A stretch of 64,000 nt of DNA from Candidatus Epulonipiscium viviparus (GTDB taxonomy: Bacteria > Bacillota > Clostridia > Lachnospirales > Cellulosilyticaceae): assembly GCF_030708075.1 (NCBI RefSeq), contig NZ_CP117982.1:2435302-2499301 (forward strand). The letters are read 5' to 3'. Below the pieces are notes generated by a model that had not been told where the DNA came from, ran no database searches, and worked only from the letters and a program-made list of their open reading frames with translations. The position numbers were made by a program, and so were the translations under genes. Below, piece after piece: positions 46,280 to 58,948 of the stretch. Each line of letters opens with the position of its first letter. The stretch's first letter is position 1.

Positions 46280-47272
46280 ATGAGTAATGTAGATGACGAA
46301 CAGGAGTTTGAAATTGATGAAGAGATTTTGATAAAATATTTGGAGAGCAAGAATAATATTGTGGTAATTCCGGAGGGTGTGGTGGCCATTGGAGAAGAAG
46401 CATTTGGCGAGTGCGGTAACGTGGTCTCGGTAACCATGCCAAACAGCGTAACTAGTATAGGTAAAATGGCATTCTACTGGTGTAGAAGTCTAAGCACTGT
46501 TAATATTTCGAAAGCAGTAACAGAGATTGAGGGGTGGACTTTCTGCGGTTGTAAAAACTTAAGCGCCGTGGATTTGCCAGATGGCGTAACTAGTGTAGGC
46601 AAATGGGCCTTCTATGGGTGCAGCAGCTTATTCAATATAACTATTCCAAATAATGTAATAAGCATAGGCAACGCCGCCTTCTATGGCTGCAGAAGTCTCA
46701 GTAGCATACATATTCCTCAGGGTGTCCGCCGCATAGGCAAGTGGACTTTCTGCGAGTGTAACAGGTTAAGCAAAATAAATATACCAGATAGCGTAACTAG
46801 CGTAGAAGAGAAATCATTTTCGTTGAGTGGAGTGACATCTATTACGATTCCGGGAAGTGTAAAAAGTATAGGAGAAAAAGCATTTGCAGTATGTGGAAAT
46901 TTAGTTACTGTAGAAATGGCAGACGGCGTAGTGAGCATCGAGGAGAGAGTCTTCGTAAGATGTAGTAAGCTCAACAATGTGACGCTATCAAAATCTATCA
47001 TCTACATAGGCAAGCTGGCTTTTGGCGAATGTGGTAGCCTAAGAAGCATCGAGATTCCCGCGAGCGTAAAAAAGATAGGCAATAAGGCATTTTATAATTG
47101 CAGTAGACTGGAGAGCATCACGATTTCTGACGGGATAAAACATTTGGGGAAAGATGTTTTTGGAGGATGCCGCAACTTGCGAACGGTTAATGTGCGAGGT
47201 CAGATAACAGACATTATAAAGGAAGGATTTGCCAAAATGGAGCAGCAAATTGAATTTGTGCAGTTAAAATAG
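46280..47272 (+). CDS. BspA-like leucine-rich repeat (LRR_5) protein, cytoplasmic
   Basis: The 330-residue protein is almost wholly made of about twelve LRR_5 units of 23 residues, such as VTSIGKMAFYWCRSLSTV and VISIGNAAFYGCRSLSSI, after a 27-residue acidic head. No signal peptide or anchor is present, unlike most known BspA-like surface proteins. GGAGAGGGG precedes ATG 46280; the in-frame codon at 46262 lies before it. It follows the DeoR gene by 34 bases and may be cotranscribed. Function unknown. Confidence 0.87.
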   Translation: MSNVDDEQEFEIDEEILIKYLESKNNIVVIPEGVVAIGEEAFGECGNVVSVTMPNSVTSIGKMAFYWCRSLSTVNISKAVTEIEGWTFCGCKNLSAVDLPDGVTSVGKWAFYGCSSLFNITIPNNVISIGNAAFYGCRSLSSIHIPQGVRRIGKWTFCECNRLSKINIPDSVTSVEEKSFSLSGVTSITIPGSVKSIGEKAFAVCGNLVTVEMADGVVSIEERVFVRCSKLNNVTLSKSIIYIGKLAFGECGSLRSIEIPASVKKIGNKAFYNCSRLESITISDGIKHLGKDVFGGCRNLRTVNVRGQITDIIKEGFAKMEQQIEFVQLK

Positions 47273-47280
47273 GAAACAAA

Positions 47281-47315
47281 AAAGAGGACACGGTGGCCAG
47301 CGCGATGTCCTCTTT
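47281..47315. terminator. Bidirectional terminator, LRR gene and atp operon
   Basis: Perfect 9-bp stem AAAGAGGAC / GTCCTCTTT around a 17-base loop, with A-rich and T-rich flanks. It closes the LRR gene on the plus strand and atpC on the minus strand. Confidence 0.8.
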
Positions 47316-47341
47316 TAAATTTATTCGAATAAATATATTTA

Positions 47342-47731
47342 TTATTTTAATCTAAGTCTAATAAGAGCTTTTTGTAATGCAATTTCGGCGCGTCGATGAT
47401 CAGAGTTGGCATCACCCATGTGACCCTCGGCACGTTCCTTTGCAGATTCAGCACGCTCTTTGTTGATCTCGCCTTCGAGCTCTGATGCGTCAGTAAGGAT
47501 AGTAACTTTATCCTTGGTAACTTCAGCAAAGCCGCTCATAGTGGTTGCCTCTTTCTTTTCGCCACCAACTTTATAGCGAATTATTCCATAGCTAAGAAGC
47601 GTAACGACAGGCTCGTGGTCATACATAACACCCATCTCGCCTTCTGTGGTCTTTAAAACCACCATATCGACCATCTCGTTAAACACTTGTCGTGTAGGAG
47701 TTATAATTTCTAATTTAATTTGATTTGCCAT
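47342..47731 (-). CDS. atpC: ATP synthase epsilon subunit
   Basis: The 129-residue protein has the N-terminal beta-sandwich (KLEIITPTRQVFNEMVDMVVLKT split at 6-28, GEMGVMYDHEPVVTLL) and a C-terminal helical hairpin rich in Glu, Arg and Ala. It couples the rotor to F1 and can inhibit ATP hydrolysis. It is the last gene of the operon, 12 bases after atpD, with GGCGGTGAG before its start. Confidence 0.95.
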   Translation of the reverse strand: MANQIKLEIITPTRQVFNEMVDMVVLKTTEGEMGVMYDHEPVVTLLSYGIIRYKVGGEKKEATTMSGFAEVTKDKVTILTDASELEGEINKERAESAKERAEGHMGDANSDHRRAEIALQKALIRLRLK

Positions 47732-47743
47732 AGTCTCACCGCC

Positions 47744-49186
<1,443 letters not shown>

Positions 49187-49189
49187 TTA

Positions 49190-49249
49190 GAAAAAGACCT
49201 CCCGTGAGTAACATTTGCCTACATGGACGTGGGAGATGCCGGAGAGGTC
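49190..49249 (-). other. Terminator-like hairpin between atpG and atpD
   Basis: Read on the minus strand, GACCTC (49249-49244) pairs with GAGGTC (49201-49196) across a 42-base loop and is followed by five T (49195-49191). A competing 5-bp stem, CTCCC (49235-49231) with GGGAG (49203-49199), uses part of the same arm. It could be an attenuator or an mRNA-processing element that tunes beta and epsilon output. Confidence 0.4.
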
Positions 49250-49264
49250 ATTAGAGAGGGCAGA

Positions 49265-50128
49265 TTAGCCCAGAGCTTCTGCTCCACTTACAATTTCTGT
49301 AAGCTCTTGTGTGATAGCAGCCTGACGTGCGCGGTTGTAAATGATTCCCAATTTCTGGATCATTTCTTCTGCATTGTCTGTCGCAGAGTCCATTGCGGTC
49401 ATTCTTGCTCCTTGCTCACTTGCGCTTGCTTCGATTAATGCGCCAAAAGTTACGTCTGCTAGGTATCGAGGGATAACATATGCCAAAACGTCTTCTGGAG
49501 ATGGCTCATAAACAAGCAAGTCAGGAAGTGTATCCTCAGGTGATACTTCTTTTATTTCTTCTAATTCGAGTGGTAGAAGGCGAATCATAGTTGGCTCTTG
49601 TTGGATTGTAGATTTAAATGCCGTATAGGCAAGATAAACTTCTCCAACTTCACCTTTTACGAAGATGTCTGTTACATAATCCGCAATTTCTTTTGCATGG
49701 CTATATCCAGGTTTTTCGGACATCCCCACTATAGCTTTTGCAACGTTATATCCCTTGGTTTTAAAATTGTCGCGAGATTTTTTGCCCACTGCAATAATTT
49801 GAGACTCTTCTTTTGAAGCTATATCCTTCATAACCAGCTTACAGATATTGGCATTATATCCACCTGCAAGGCCTCTATCAGATGCCAAAACGATATAGGC
49901 TTTGTTGGGAGAGTCGTTCCCTTTTATTAGTGGCATATTAATTGGCCCTGCATTGTTAGCTATAGAACGAATAGTCTCTTGCATTTTATGAAAGAAAGGA
50001 CGAGATTTAATCGCCGCTTCCTTACTTTTTGTGAGCTTTGCTGTTGCTACAAGGTTCATTGCGTTTGTAATCTGCTTGGTGCTATTAATACTTTTAATTC
50101 GTCCTTTAATATCTTGCAAAGACGCCAT
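49265..50128 (-). CDS. atpG: ATP synthase gamma subunit
   Basis: The 287-residue central shaft protein starts MASLQDIKGRIKSINSTKQI, the family N-terminal helix, has ASDRGLAGGYN near 83-93 and ends with the C-terminal helix (MDSATDNAEEMIQKLGIIYNRARQAAIT in parts). It turns inside the alpha/beta ring. AAAGGTG precedes the start. Confidence 0.96.
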   Translation of the reverse strand: MASLQDIKGRIKSINSTKQITNAMNLVATAKLTKSKEAAIKSRPFFHKMQETIRSIANNAGPINMPLIKGNDSPNKAYIVLASDRGLAGGYNANICKLVMKDIASKEESQIIAVGKKSRDNFKTKGYNVAKAIVGMSEKPGYSHAKEIADYVTDIFVKGEVGEVYLAYTAFKSTIQQEPTMIRLLPLELEEIKEVSPEDTLPDLLVYEPSPEDVLAYVIPRYLADVTFGALIEASASEQGARMTAMDSATDNAEEMIQKLGIIYNRARQAAITQELTEIVSGAEALG

Positions 50129-50143
50129 ATTTTGTCACACCTT

Positions 50144-52223
<2,080 letters not shown>

Positions 52224-52233
<10 letters not shown>

Positions 52234-52736
52234 GAGACATCCCCCATCTCACCGATAATTTCTGTGATAAGCTCTTCTTGCTTTTCTGACGTAAGTTCAG
52301 ATTTAACGAACTTAGAAGCCATCAATGCGGCAACGCTTATCATCTCATCTTTCATTTCAGCACGTACTTTTTCGAGCTCAAGTTCGGTATCGTGCTTTGC
52401 TTTGGTTTTGATCGCAGCAGCTTCTTCTTTTGCTTCCTCAATAATTTGAGTTTCACGATCGATCGCTTTTTGTCTTGCCTTAGTTAAAATTCTATCAGAT
52501 TCATCGTTAATATTTTTAATTTTGCTATCATACTCTTCTTTTAATTGATTTGCCGCAGTTTTTACATCGGCAGCAGCTTGAACATCGTTTGCTATCAATT
52601 CTCTACGTTTTTCCAAAAAGTCTGTAACAGGTTGAAACATAAGCTTTTTTAGAATCCATATAATTAATAAAAGAGCAAGTACTTGCCATATCCATTCCCA
52701 AGCTGTTGGCAATGAGAATTCTATAATTTTGCTCAA
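52224..52736 (-). CDS. atpF: ATP synthase b subunit
   Basis: The 170-residue protein has one N-terminal membrane helix (WIWQVLALLLIIWILKKLMF, about 15-34) and a long charged helix that forms the peripheral stalk. AAGGAGG precedes the start, and it overlaps atpH. Confidence 0.95.
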
Positions 52737-52772
52737 GTTAGGCGCCTCCTTTCTGAGTGCAACTATACTATC

Positions 52773-53621
<849 letters not shown>

Positions 53622-54320
53622 TTATTCCATTGCACTTGACACAAAAGTCATACTTAGCATTACAAAAATTAAAGTTTGTAGCGTTCCTGCAAAAACATCA
53701 AAGTACATATGCAGTATAGATGGTATTCCGATAAGTCCAAACCAAGGGATCATAGCATAATATAGACCCATGATTATGGTACCTCCCAAAATATTTCCGA
53801 ATAAACGGAAGCTTAATGAAATAGGGTTAGCAAGCTCTCCTACAACATTTAATGGGAATAGCAGTGGAATCGGCTGAAATAATTCTTTGTAATATCCGAT
53901 GCCTTTAGATTTAATACCATATAGTTGAACCATAAAAAACGTTGTTAAAGATAATGCAAACGTTGTTGCAATATCAGCTGTTGGCGGTCTAAGCAATATC
54001 AACCCCGACAGGTTGGCGAATAATATAAACAAAAACATTGGGCCGTAGAAATGAGAAAAGCCTTTGTTCTTTTCGCCCATGGTACTCATTGTGAAAGACT
54101 CGAACATACTTACGATAGATTCAATGGCAACTTGAAACTTTGTTTCTGGCACTATTGTAAATGCTTCAACTTTTTTCTTAACATAAAAACCGAAGATTGT
54201 GAGTATCGCCATGATAATCCAAGTATTCACGTGTGTTGTTGTAAAGCCGAACACGTCTCCATTGTCAGTTTGGAACAAAGGGATAAGCATGTGGATACCA
54301 AAATCTAATTGTTCGTCCAT
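53622..54320 (-). CDS. atpB: ATP synthase a subunit
   Basis: The 232-residue membrane protein has five to six helices and the essential Arg172 in SLSFRLFGN, next to GELANPIS. It forms the ion channel against the c ring, probably for Na+ given the c subunits. It ends 18 bases before the duplicated c gene. AAAGGAGA precedes the start. Confidence 0.95.
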   Translation of the reverse strand: MDEQLDFGIHMLIPLFQTDNGDVFGFTTTHVNTWIIMAILTIFGFYVKKKVEAFTIVPETKFQVAIESIVSMFESFTMSTMGEKNKGFSHFYGPMFLFILFANLSGLILLRPPTADIATTFALSLTTFFMVQLYGIKSKGIGYYKELFQPIPLLFPLNVVGELANPISLSFRLFGNILGGTIIMGLYYAMIPWFGLIGIPSILHMYFDVFAGTLQTLIFVMLSMTFVSSAME

Positions 54321-54389
54321 CCTCTATCTCCTTTCTGTTAAAAGTGGTGATAATGTATATGCAAAAAACCATAATGGTTGTGATGCCAA

Positions 54390-54734
54390 TTATTTGCGTT
54401 TAAATAGTTCCATGTAGGCTGCAAACTTCATACCTAGCAATGCTATAAAAACGCCTAGTAGAGTTTGAACTCCTATAAATGCAGCGACGAGAAAAATTGC
54501 CCCCGTCAATATATATCGAACTAAATATTGCCTCTGAGAATATGTAACTGCTTTATCCTCGCTTAAACCTACGGCTCTATTTAAGGAATTTTTTATTGAG
54601 TAAATTTTATAAATGCTTAGCAGAGTGCCGATAATTATTCCGAAAAGGTAATATATACCAGCTCCCAGTAATAACCCGACTGCTCCAACTGCCACGGCAT
54701 ATGCTATTAGTGAATAAGTAAATCTGTCGTTCAT
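54390..54734 (-). CDS. atpI: ATP synthase subunit I
   Basis: The 114-residue protein has four hydrophobic segments (about 8-30, 31-48, 72-92, 93-108), as in AtpI, which helps assemble the c ring. Its start overlaps the atpZ stop by four bases (ATGA). A 69-base gap follows before atpB. Confidence 0.85.
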   Translation of the reverse strand: MNDRFTYSLIAYAVAVGAVGLLLGAGIYYLFGIIIGTLLSIYKIYSIKNSLNRAVGLSEDKAVTYSQRQYLVRYILTGAIFLVAAFIGVQTLLGVFIALLGMKFAAYMELFKRK

Positions 54735-54958
54735 TTTTTAGCTCCTTTTTTGGTCTCTCGCAGTATGATAAAAAACATGTTTCTAAAAGCCGCTCCAACA
54801 CCAAGAAAGATTGAGATTATTAGAAATAGAGGGCTCAAATTTGTGATTCTGTCTAAGAATATTCCAACAAAAAAACATAAAAAGATTGGTATAATCATTG
54901 TAAAGCCCAGCTGTGACACAAGAGCAAATGCGGTTAAAATACCTTTTTTGTTACTCAT
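54731..54958 (-). CDS. atpZ: AtpZ/AtpI-like small membrane protein
   Basis: The 75-residue protein has two membrane helices and a GIFLDRITN loop, like AtpZ proteins (F0F1-ATPase-associated), which may aid Mg2+ uptake or assembly. The start at 54958 follows GGAGGAG; a Met five codons earlier lies before that site. It is coupled to atpI by ATGA and begins 31 bases after wecB. Confidence 0.85.
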   Translation of the reverse strand: MSNKKGILTAFALVSQLGFTMIIPIFLCFFVGIFLDRITNLSPLFLIISIFLGVGAAFRNMFFIILRETKKGAKK

Positions 54959-54989
54959 AGCTCCTCCATTCAACTAATACTAATATGTG

Positions 54990-56141
54990 CTATAAATATT
55001 CTTTTATACGCTCATTTTTTAGACCAAAGCAAAATTTGATTGCCTCAACAATTCTACAAGAGGCTTTTCCGTCTCCAAATGGATTGTTTGCAGAAGTCAT
55101 TTTTTTGTATTCAGTTTCGTTTTCTAATAATTCAGAAGTGTTTTGTATAATATCTTGTCTGTTTGTGCCAATTATTTTGAGTGTACCAGCATCCACACCT
55201 TCTAGTCGCTCGGTTACATTTCTAAGAACCAGAACAGGCTTGCCAAGAGACGGAACTTCTTCTTGTAATCCCCCGGAGTCTGTTAATACCAGATATGATA
55301 GAGCTAAAAGATTATGCATATCCTTCAAGTTGAGAGGTGGTATAAGATACACACCAGAAACGTGGCCTAGGATTTCGTTTGCAACTTGGGAAACATTTGG
55401 ATTTTTGTGGACAACATATACTATTTCGACATTACCATAAATTTCCTTAATAGTTTTGAGTGAAAAACATATGTTTTTTATGGGAACACCAAAGTTTTCT
55501 CTGCGGTGCGCTGTTACAACAATCACTTTTTTGGCGGTATAGTCGATTGAGTTTAAAATGGGTTCATCAAAAATATAATTTTTTTCGATAGTAGTTTGTA
55601 AGACGTCTATAACCGTATTGCCTGTAACAAATATACAATCTTTATTAACATTTTCTGCTAACAAATTATTTTTAGATGCAACAGTAGGAGCAAAGTGTAA
55701 ATCCGCTAATACTCTGGTTAATTGACGATTTACCTCTTCGGGAAAGGGTTCGTATTTGTTATAAGATCTAAGCCCCGCTTCAACATGTCCTACTTTAATT
55801 TGTTTATAAAATGCGGCAAGAGACGCTGCAAATGAAGTAGTAGTATCTCCATGGACTAATACTATATCTGGACGGGCTTGGTCTAATATTTCTGGTAATC
55901 TAATTAGTATTTTGGCAGTTAAATCTGTGAGAGTTTGACCAGGAGTCATAATATTTAAATCGTAATCTGCCTCGATATTAAAAATTTGCATGACTTGATC
56001 TAACATTTCTCGGTGTTGTGCAGTTAAACAGATTAAACTTTCGATTGCATCATCTTTTTCTAGTGCTTTGATTAAGGGAGCCATTTTTATTGCTTCTGGT
56101 CTTGTTCCAAATATACTAAGAAGGCGCAATTGTTTTGTCAT
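54990..56141 (-). CDS. wecB: UDP-N-acetylglucosamine 2-epimerase (non-hydrolysing)
   Basis: The 383-residue protein has FGTRPEAIKMAPL (11-23), VHGDTTTSFA (95-104), HVEAGLRSYNKYEPFPEEVNR (core HVEAGLR near 118) and TDSGGLQEE near 285. It converts UDP-GlcNAc to UDP-ManNAc for wall polymers. It lies 31 bases before atpZ on the same strand with a promoter in front, so it probably heads the atp transcript; this wecB-atp order is found in other clostridia. AGGAGAG precedes the start. Confidence 0.95.
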   Translation of the reverse strand: MTKQLRLLSIFGTRPEAIKMAPLIKALEKDDAIESLICLTAQHREMLDQVMQIFNIEADYDLNIMTPGQTLTDLTAKILIRLPEILDQARPDIVLVHGDTTTSFAASLAAFYKQIKVGHVEAGLRSYNKYEPFPEEVNRQLTRVLADLHFAPTVASKNNLLAENVNKDCIFVTGNTVIDVLQTTIEKNYIFDEPILNSIDYTAKKVIVVTAHRRENFGVPIKNICFSLKTIKEIYGNVEIVYVVHKNPNVSQVANEILGHVSGVYLIPPLNLKDMHNLLALSYLVLTDSGGLQEEVPSLGKPVLVLRNVTERLEGVDAGTLKIIGTNRQDIIQNTSELLENETEYKKMTSANNPFGDGKASCRIVEAIKFCFGLKNERIKEYL

Positions 56142-56182
56142 GATACGTTTCTCTCCTAAAAAACCATATTTTTCATAAACTA

Positions 56183-56211
56183 ATATTACAACGTTTTTAC
56201 GAAATAATCAA
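56183..56211 (-). promoter_or_regulatory. Promoter of wecB-atp operon
   Basis: On the minus strand: TTGATT (56211-56206), 17 bases, TAATAT (56188-56183), about 40 bases before wecB. No other convincing promoter was seen until atpC. Confidence 0.6.
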
Positions 56212-56258
56212 TTGGTTTTTAAAAAAAATTTTAAAAACTTAAAGAAAAATTATAAAAT

Positions 56259-57497
56259 TCATTCTGTTGCAGAAAAATTTGCTTCGGATGATAACTCTGT
56301 TAGCCATTGAGAAATATTAAGCAAGATGTCTTTACGCAGTTCCAAAGGCTTGTGTGCAAATGGAGAAGGAGTATACATTGGTTTGTTTAAATCGGTGGGG
56401 CTGATTCCGGCAGTGGCTAATTTATAAAGTTCGAGACTTGCGTTAGAGGACATAAAATTTATAAATTCAACTATCATGGCTTGCTTTGCGGGATCTGTAA
56501 AACCCTTTTGAGAAACTATGAGACCGGTATCAAATTTGCCAATATATTGTGTATTGATTCCATGCTCAAATGGAAAAGGAATCATTCGTGCAAAGCTTGG
56601 GTAGTCATCGAGGCTTTGTAGATAATTTCCTTCGATAAGCATCGCAACTTCTCCTTCAAAAAATTGAGTTTGCGCTTCTGGAGGGGTATTCACTAAAGAT
56701 TGCTGATCAAACACTTGTGTGGATAGCAAATCTAAAAACGTATCACCGGTTTGTATCAAAATACTTTTGTCTTGGGAGGCACTAGAAGTTTGGGTACCTT
56801 GTGTGCTTTGGTCAGATAATAACAGTTGCTCAAACACAAGAATAGGATCATACGCTAATGACGCTGTAATTATATGAAATCCGGCTTCTCGGAGCATTTG
56901 TGCAGCTATCAAAAATTCCGCATATGATTTGGGTACAGGTATGTTCATTTCTTCAAATAAATTAGCATTATAATATAAGCCAGAATAGTATCCATTAATT
57001 GGTATTCCAACAAAAAAATCATCAACTTTATCGCTAGCTAGTAGGGAAGATGCAGGAATATTGGCAGCATATTGGGGTGACGCCGCTTGTAAATCTGTAA
57101 CGTTAACGATTTTCTCAACAGCGATATTGTTATTAATTAAGCTTAGTGGCAGATAGGCTATGTCTGGCTCTTCGTTCATTCTAAAGCTAAGAACAATGTC
57201 AGCTAAAAAGTTTGCAGAGGTTTCGTAGTGATGAGATATTTTGACGTGGGGATACTTTTTTTCAAATAAGCTGATTTGTTCTAGGTATGTTTTTCCGAAT
57301 GCAGTTTCTTGTGGAATAAAGCTTGAGAGATTGATTGTAATTACTTCTGCAACTGTAGGAGTTTTTTGAGTTGCAGAAGGAGTTGAATTGGCTGGGGCCG
57401 AGAGTTCGGATCTGCTAGAAGAAGGCGATGACTCTGCGGTGTGAATACAGCCAGAAAATACGATTAAGAATATAAATATACTAAATATCTTTTTCAT
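56259..57497 (-). CDS. Extracellular solute-binding lipoprotein (orphan)
   Basis: The 412-residue protein has a lipoprotein signal ending at C17 (IVFSGC), a Ser/Pro/Thr-rich linker (to about 50) and a family 1 solute-binding fold with EEPDIAYLPLSLI near 117 and FFEGEVAMLIEGNYLQ near 280. Such proteins deliver sugars to ABC permeases. No permease or ATPase gene is near, so its partner is elsewhere or it has a sensing role. Weak GAGAAA precedes the start. Confidence 0.85.
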   Translation of the reverse strand: MKKIFSIFIFLIVFSGCIHTAESSPSSSRSELSAPANSTPSATQKTPTVAEVITINLSSFIPQETAFGKTYLEQISLFEKKYPHVKISHHYETSANFLADIVLSFRMNEEPDIAYLPLSLINNNIAVEKIVNVTDLQAASPQYAANIPASSLLASDKVDDFFVGIPINGYYSGLYYNANLFEEMNIPVPKSYAEFLIAAQMLREAGFHIITASLAYDPILVFEQLLLSDQSTQGTQTSSASQDKSILIQTGDTFLDLLSTQVFDQQSLVNTPPEAQTQFFEGEVAMLIEGNYLQSLDDYPSFARMIPFPFEHGINTQYIGKFDTGLIVSQKGFTDPAKQAMIVEFINFMSSNASLELYKLATAGISPTDLNKPMYTPSPFAHKPLELRKDILLNISQWLTELSSEANFSATE

Positions 57498-57533
57498 AAA
57501 ATTTCTCCATTTTAGATTGATAAGCAGACAATA

Positions 57534-58367
57534 CTAAGTATTGCCATTCTGATTTATATTCTCAGATTTTAACGTAATAAAAATGGTTTCGGGCCAAGTT
57601 AAAATTCGAATAGGAAACTTGGCGGTGCCTATGCCATTGCTTACGATAACATCTTGTGCATTCTTATTTGTTTTTCCGCTGAGGTATGTGAATGCTGCAG
57701 CTTGATCTATGACTGGGGGTACAATTTTGCCAAGATATTTTAGTGCAGAAATTTGCCCGCCGTGTGTGTGCCCAGCCAATACCAAACTGATATCATATTC
57801 TTCTTTGAGTTGATAAATATATCGAGGATTATGAGTTACCAAAATAATGTAATCATTTATAGTAGTGTCAGATACAGTGGGCTCGATGAGTTGTCTTTGA
57901 GTTCGAAGATCTCCTACTCCTCCTAATTTTATGCGTTGATCTCCTTTTTCAATCCAATATGCTGCGTTATTTATAGATTTTATATTATACTTGTGCATGG
58001 CATTTCGCGTATCGTGAAGACTTTCCATAACATCATGATTGCCGATGACCGCGTAGATGCCTTGCTTTGATTTTAGAGTTGATAGTATTTTAAAACATGG
58101 ATAAATGTGTTCTCGCATCATTACATAATCCCCACCCAAAATAATTAAGTCGGGATTCCAGTTATTAACTCGATTAACTATTTTTGTAAGAGATTTTGCA
58201 TTTATAGTGCGCCCGTAGTGTATATCAGCCAAAAATGCTATTTTATAATTGTGAAAATTCGGTGGAATTTGATTGCTAACAATTTTATATTTTTTAATCC
58301 TTTGTATATATGGTTCAGCAAGCGCATATCCTAAAATTAAGCCACCTATCAAATATATCTTTTTCAT
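57534..58367 (-). CDS. Membrane-anchored metallophosphoesterase (YkuE-like)
   Basis: The 277-residue protein has an N-terminal membrane helix (about 4-18) and the calcineurin-like metal motifs in order: FLADIHYGR (45-53), LGGDYV (77-82), GNHDV (108-112), THNPR and AGHTHGGQI. YkuE in Bacillus is a Mn/Zn phosphatase at the cell wall; the substrate is not known. It sits 3 bases after rnhA and may be coupled to it. GGAG is within the end of rnhA. Confidence 0.88.
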   Translation of the reverse strand: MKKIYLIGGLILGYALAEPYIQRIKKYKIVSNQIPPNFHNYKIAFLADIHYGRTINAKSLTKIVNRVNNWNPDLIILGGDYVMMREHIYPCFKILSTLKSKQGIYAVIGNHDVMESLHDTRNAMHKYNIKSINNAAYWIEKGDQRIKLGGVGDLRTQRQLIEPTVSDTTINDYIILVTHNPRYIYQLKEEYDISLVLAGHTHGGQISALKYLGKIVPPVIDQAAAFTYLSGKTNKNAQDVIVSNGIGTAKFPIRILTWPETIFITLKSENINQNGNT

Positions 58368-58370
58368 AAC

Positions 58371-58826
58371 TCACTCCTTAATCAATTTATCCATTTCAAT
58401 ATTGCAGAGTTCATCAGCGCGGTTGTTGCCTGCATTGCTGCTATGACCTTTAACTTTAATAAAGTCTATATTTTTAAATTTACATTTCAAATTGTATAGA
58501 TCTTCCCAGAGCTCTCTATTTTTAACAGGTTGTTTTTTAGAATCCTTAAAGCCATTTTTACGCCATCCATATATCCAATTGGTGATGCCATTAAGAACAT
58601 AAGCGCTGTCTAAATATACCTTTGTGGGAACGTCTTTGTTTTTGATAGAAGAAAGCCCAACAATTGCTGCAGTTAATTCCATTTTGTTGTTGGTAGTGTT
58701 GATGGCACCTCCACTAATTTCTTTAATAATGCCTTTATAAATAAGAACAACGCCCCAAGCGCCAATATTGTTTTTGACGTGATTGCCGCGACATCCTCCA
58801 TCACAATAAATTTCAATTTCACTCAT
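58371..58826 (-). CDS. rnhA: Ribonuclease HI
   Basis: The 151-residue protein has the catalytic set D9 (YCDGGCRGN), E50 (NNKMELTAA), D73 (YLDSAYV) and D138 (NNRADEL), plus the flexible-loop histidine H128 (VKGHSS). It removes RNA from RNA-DNA hybrids. AAGGATA precedes the start. It is followed 3 bases later by a metallophosphoesterase gene. Confidence 0.95.
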   Translation of the reverse strand: MSEIEIYCDGGCRGNHVKNNIGAWGVVLIYKGIIKEISGGAINTTNNKMELTAAIVGLSSIKNKDVPTKVYLDSAYVLNGITNWIYGWRKNGFKDSKKQPVKNRELWEDLYNLKCKFKNIDFIKVKGHSSNAGNNRADELCNIEMDKLIKE

Positions 58827-58948
58827 ACTAATATCCTTCCCGTTTTGGTTTATTTTTATTAAAATATCATAAGTAGAATTTAATTACAAGCAGAATTACT
58901 TATAATTGGCAAAAAGCCCTTCTATAGAATTTGAGAAGGGCCAATATA

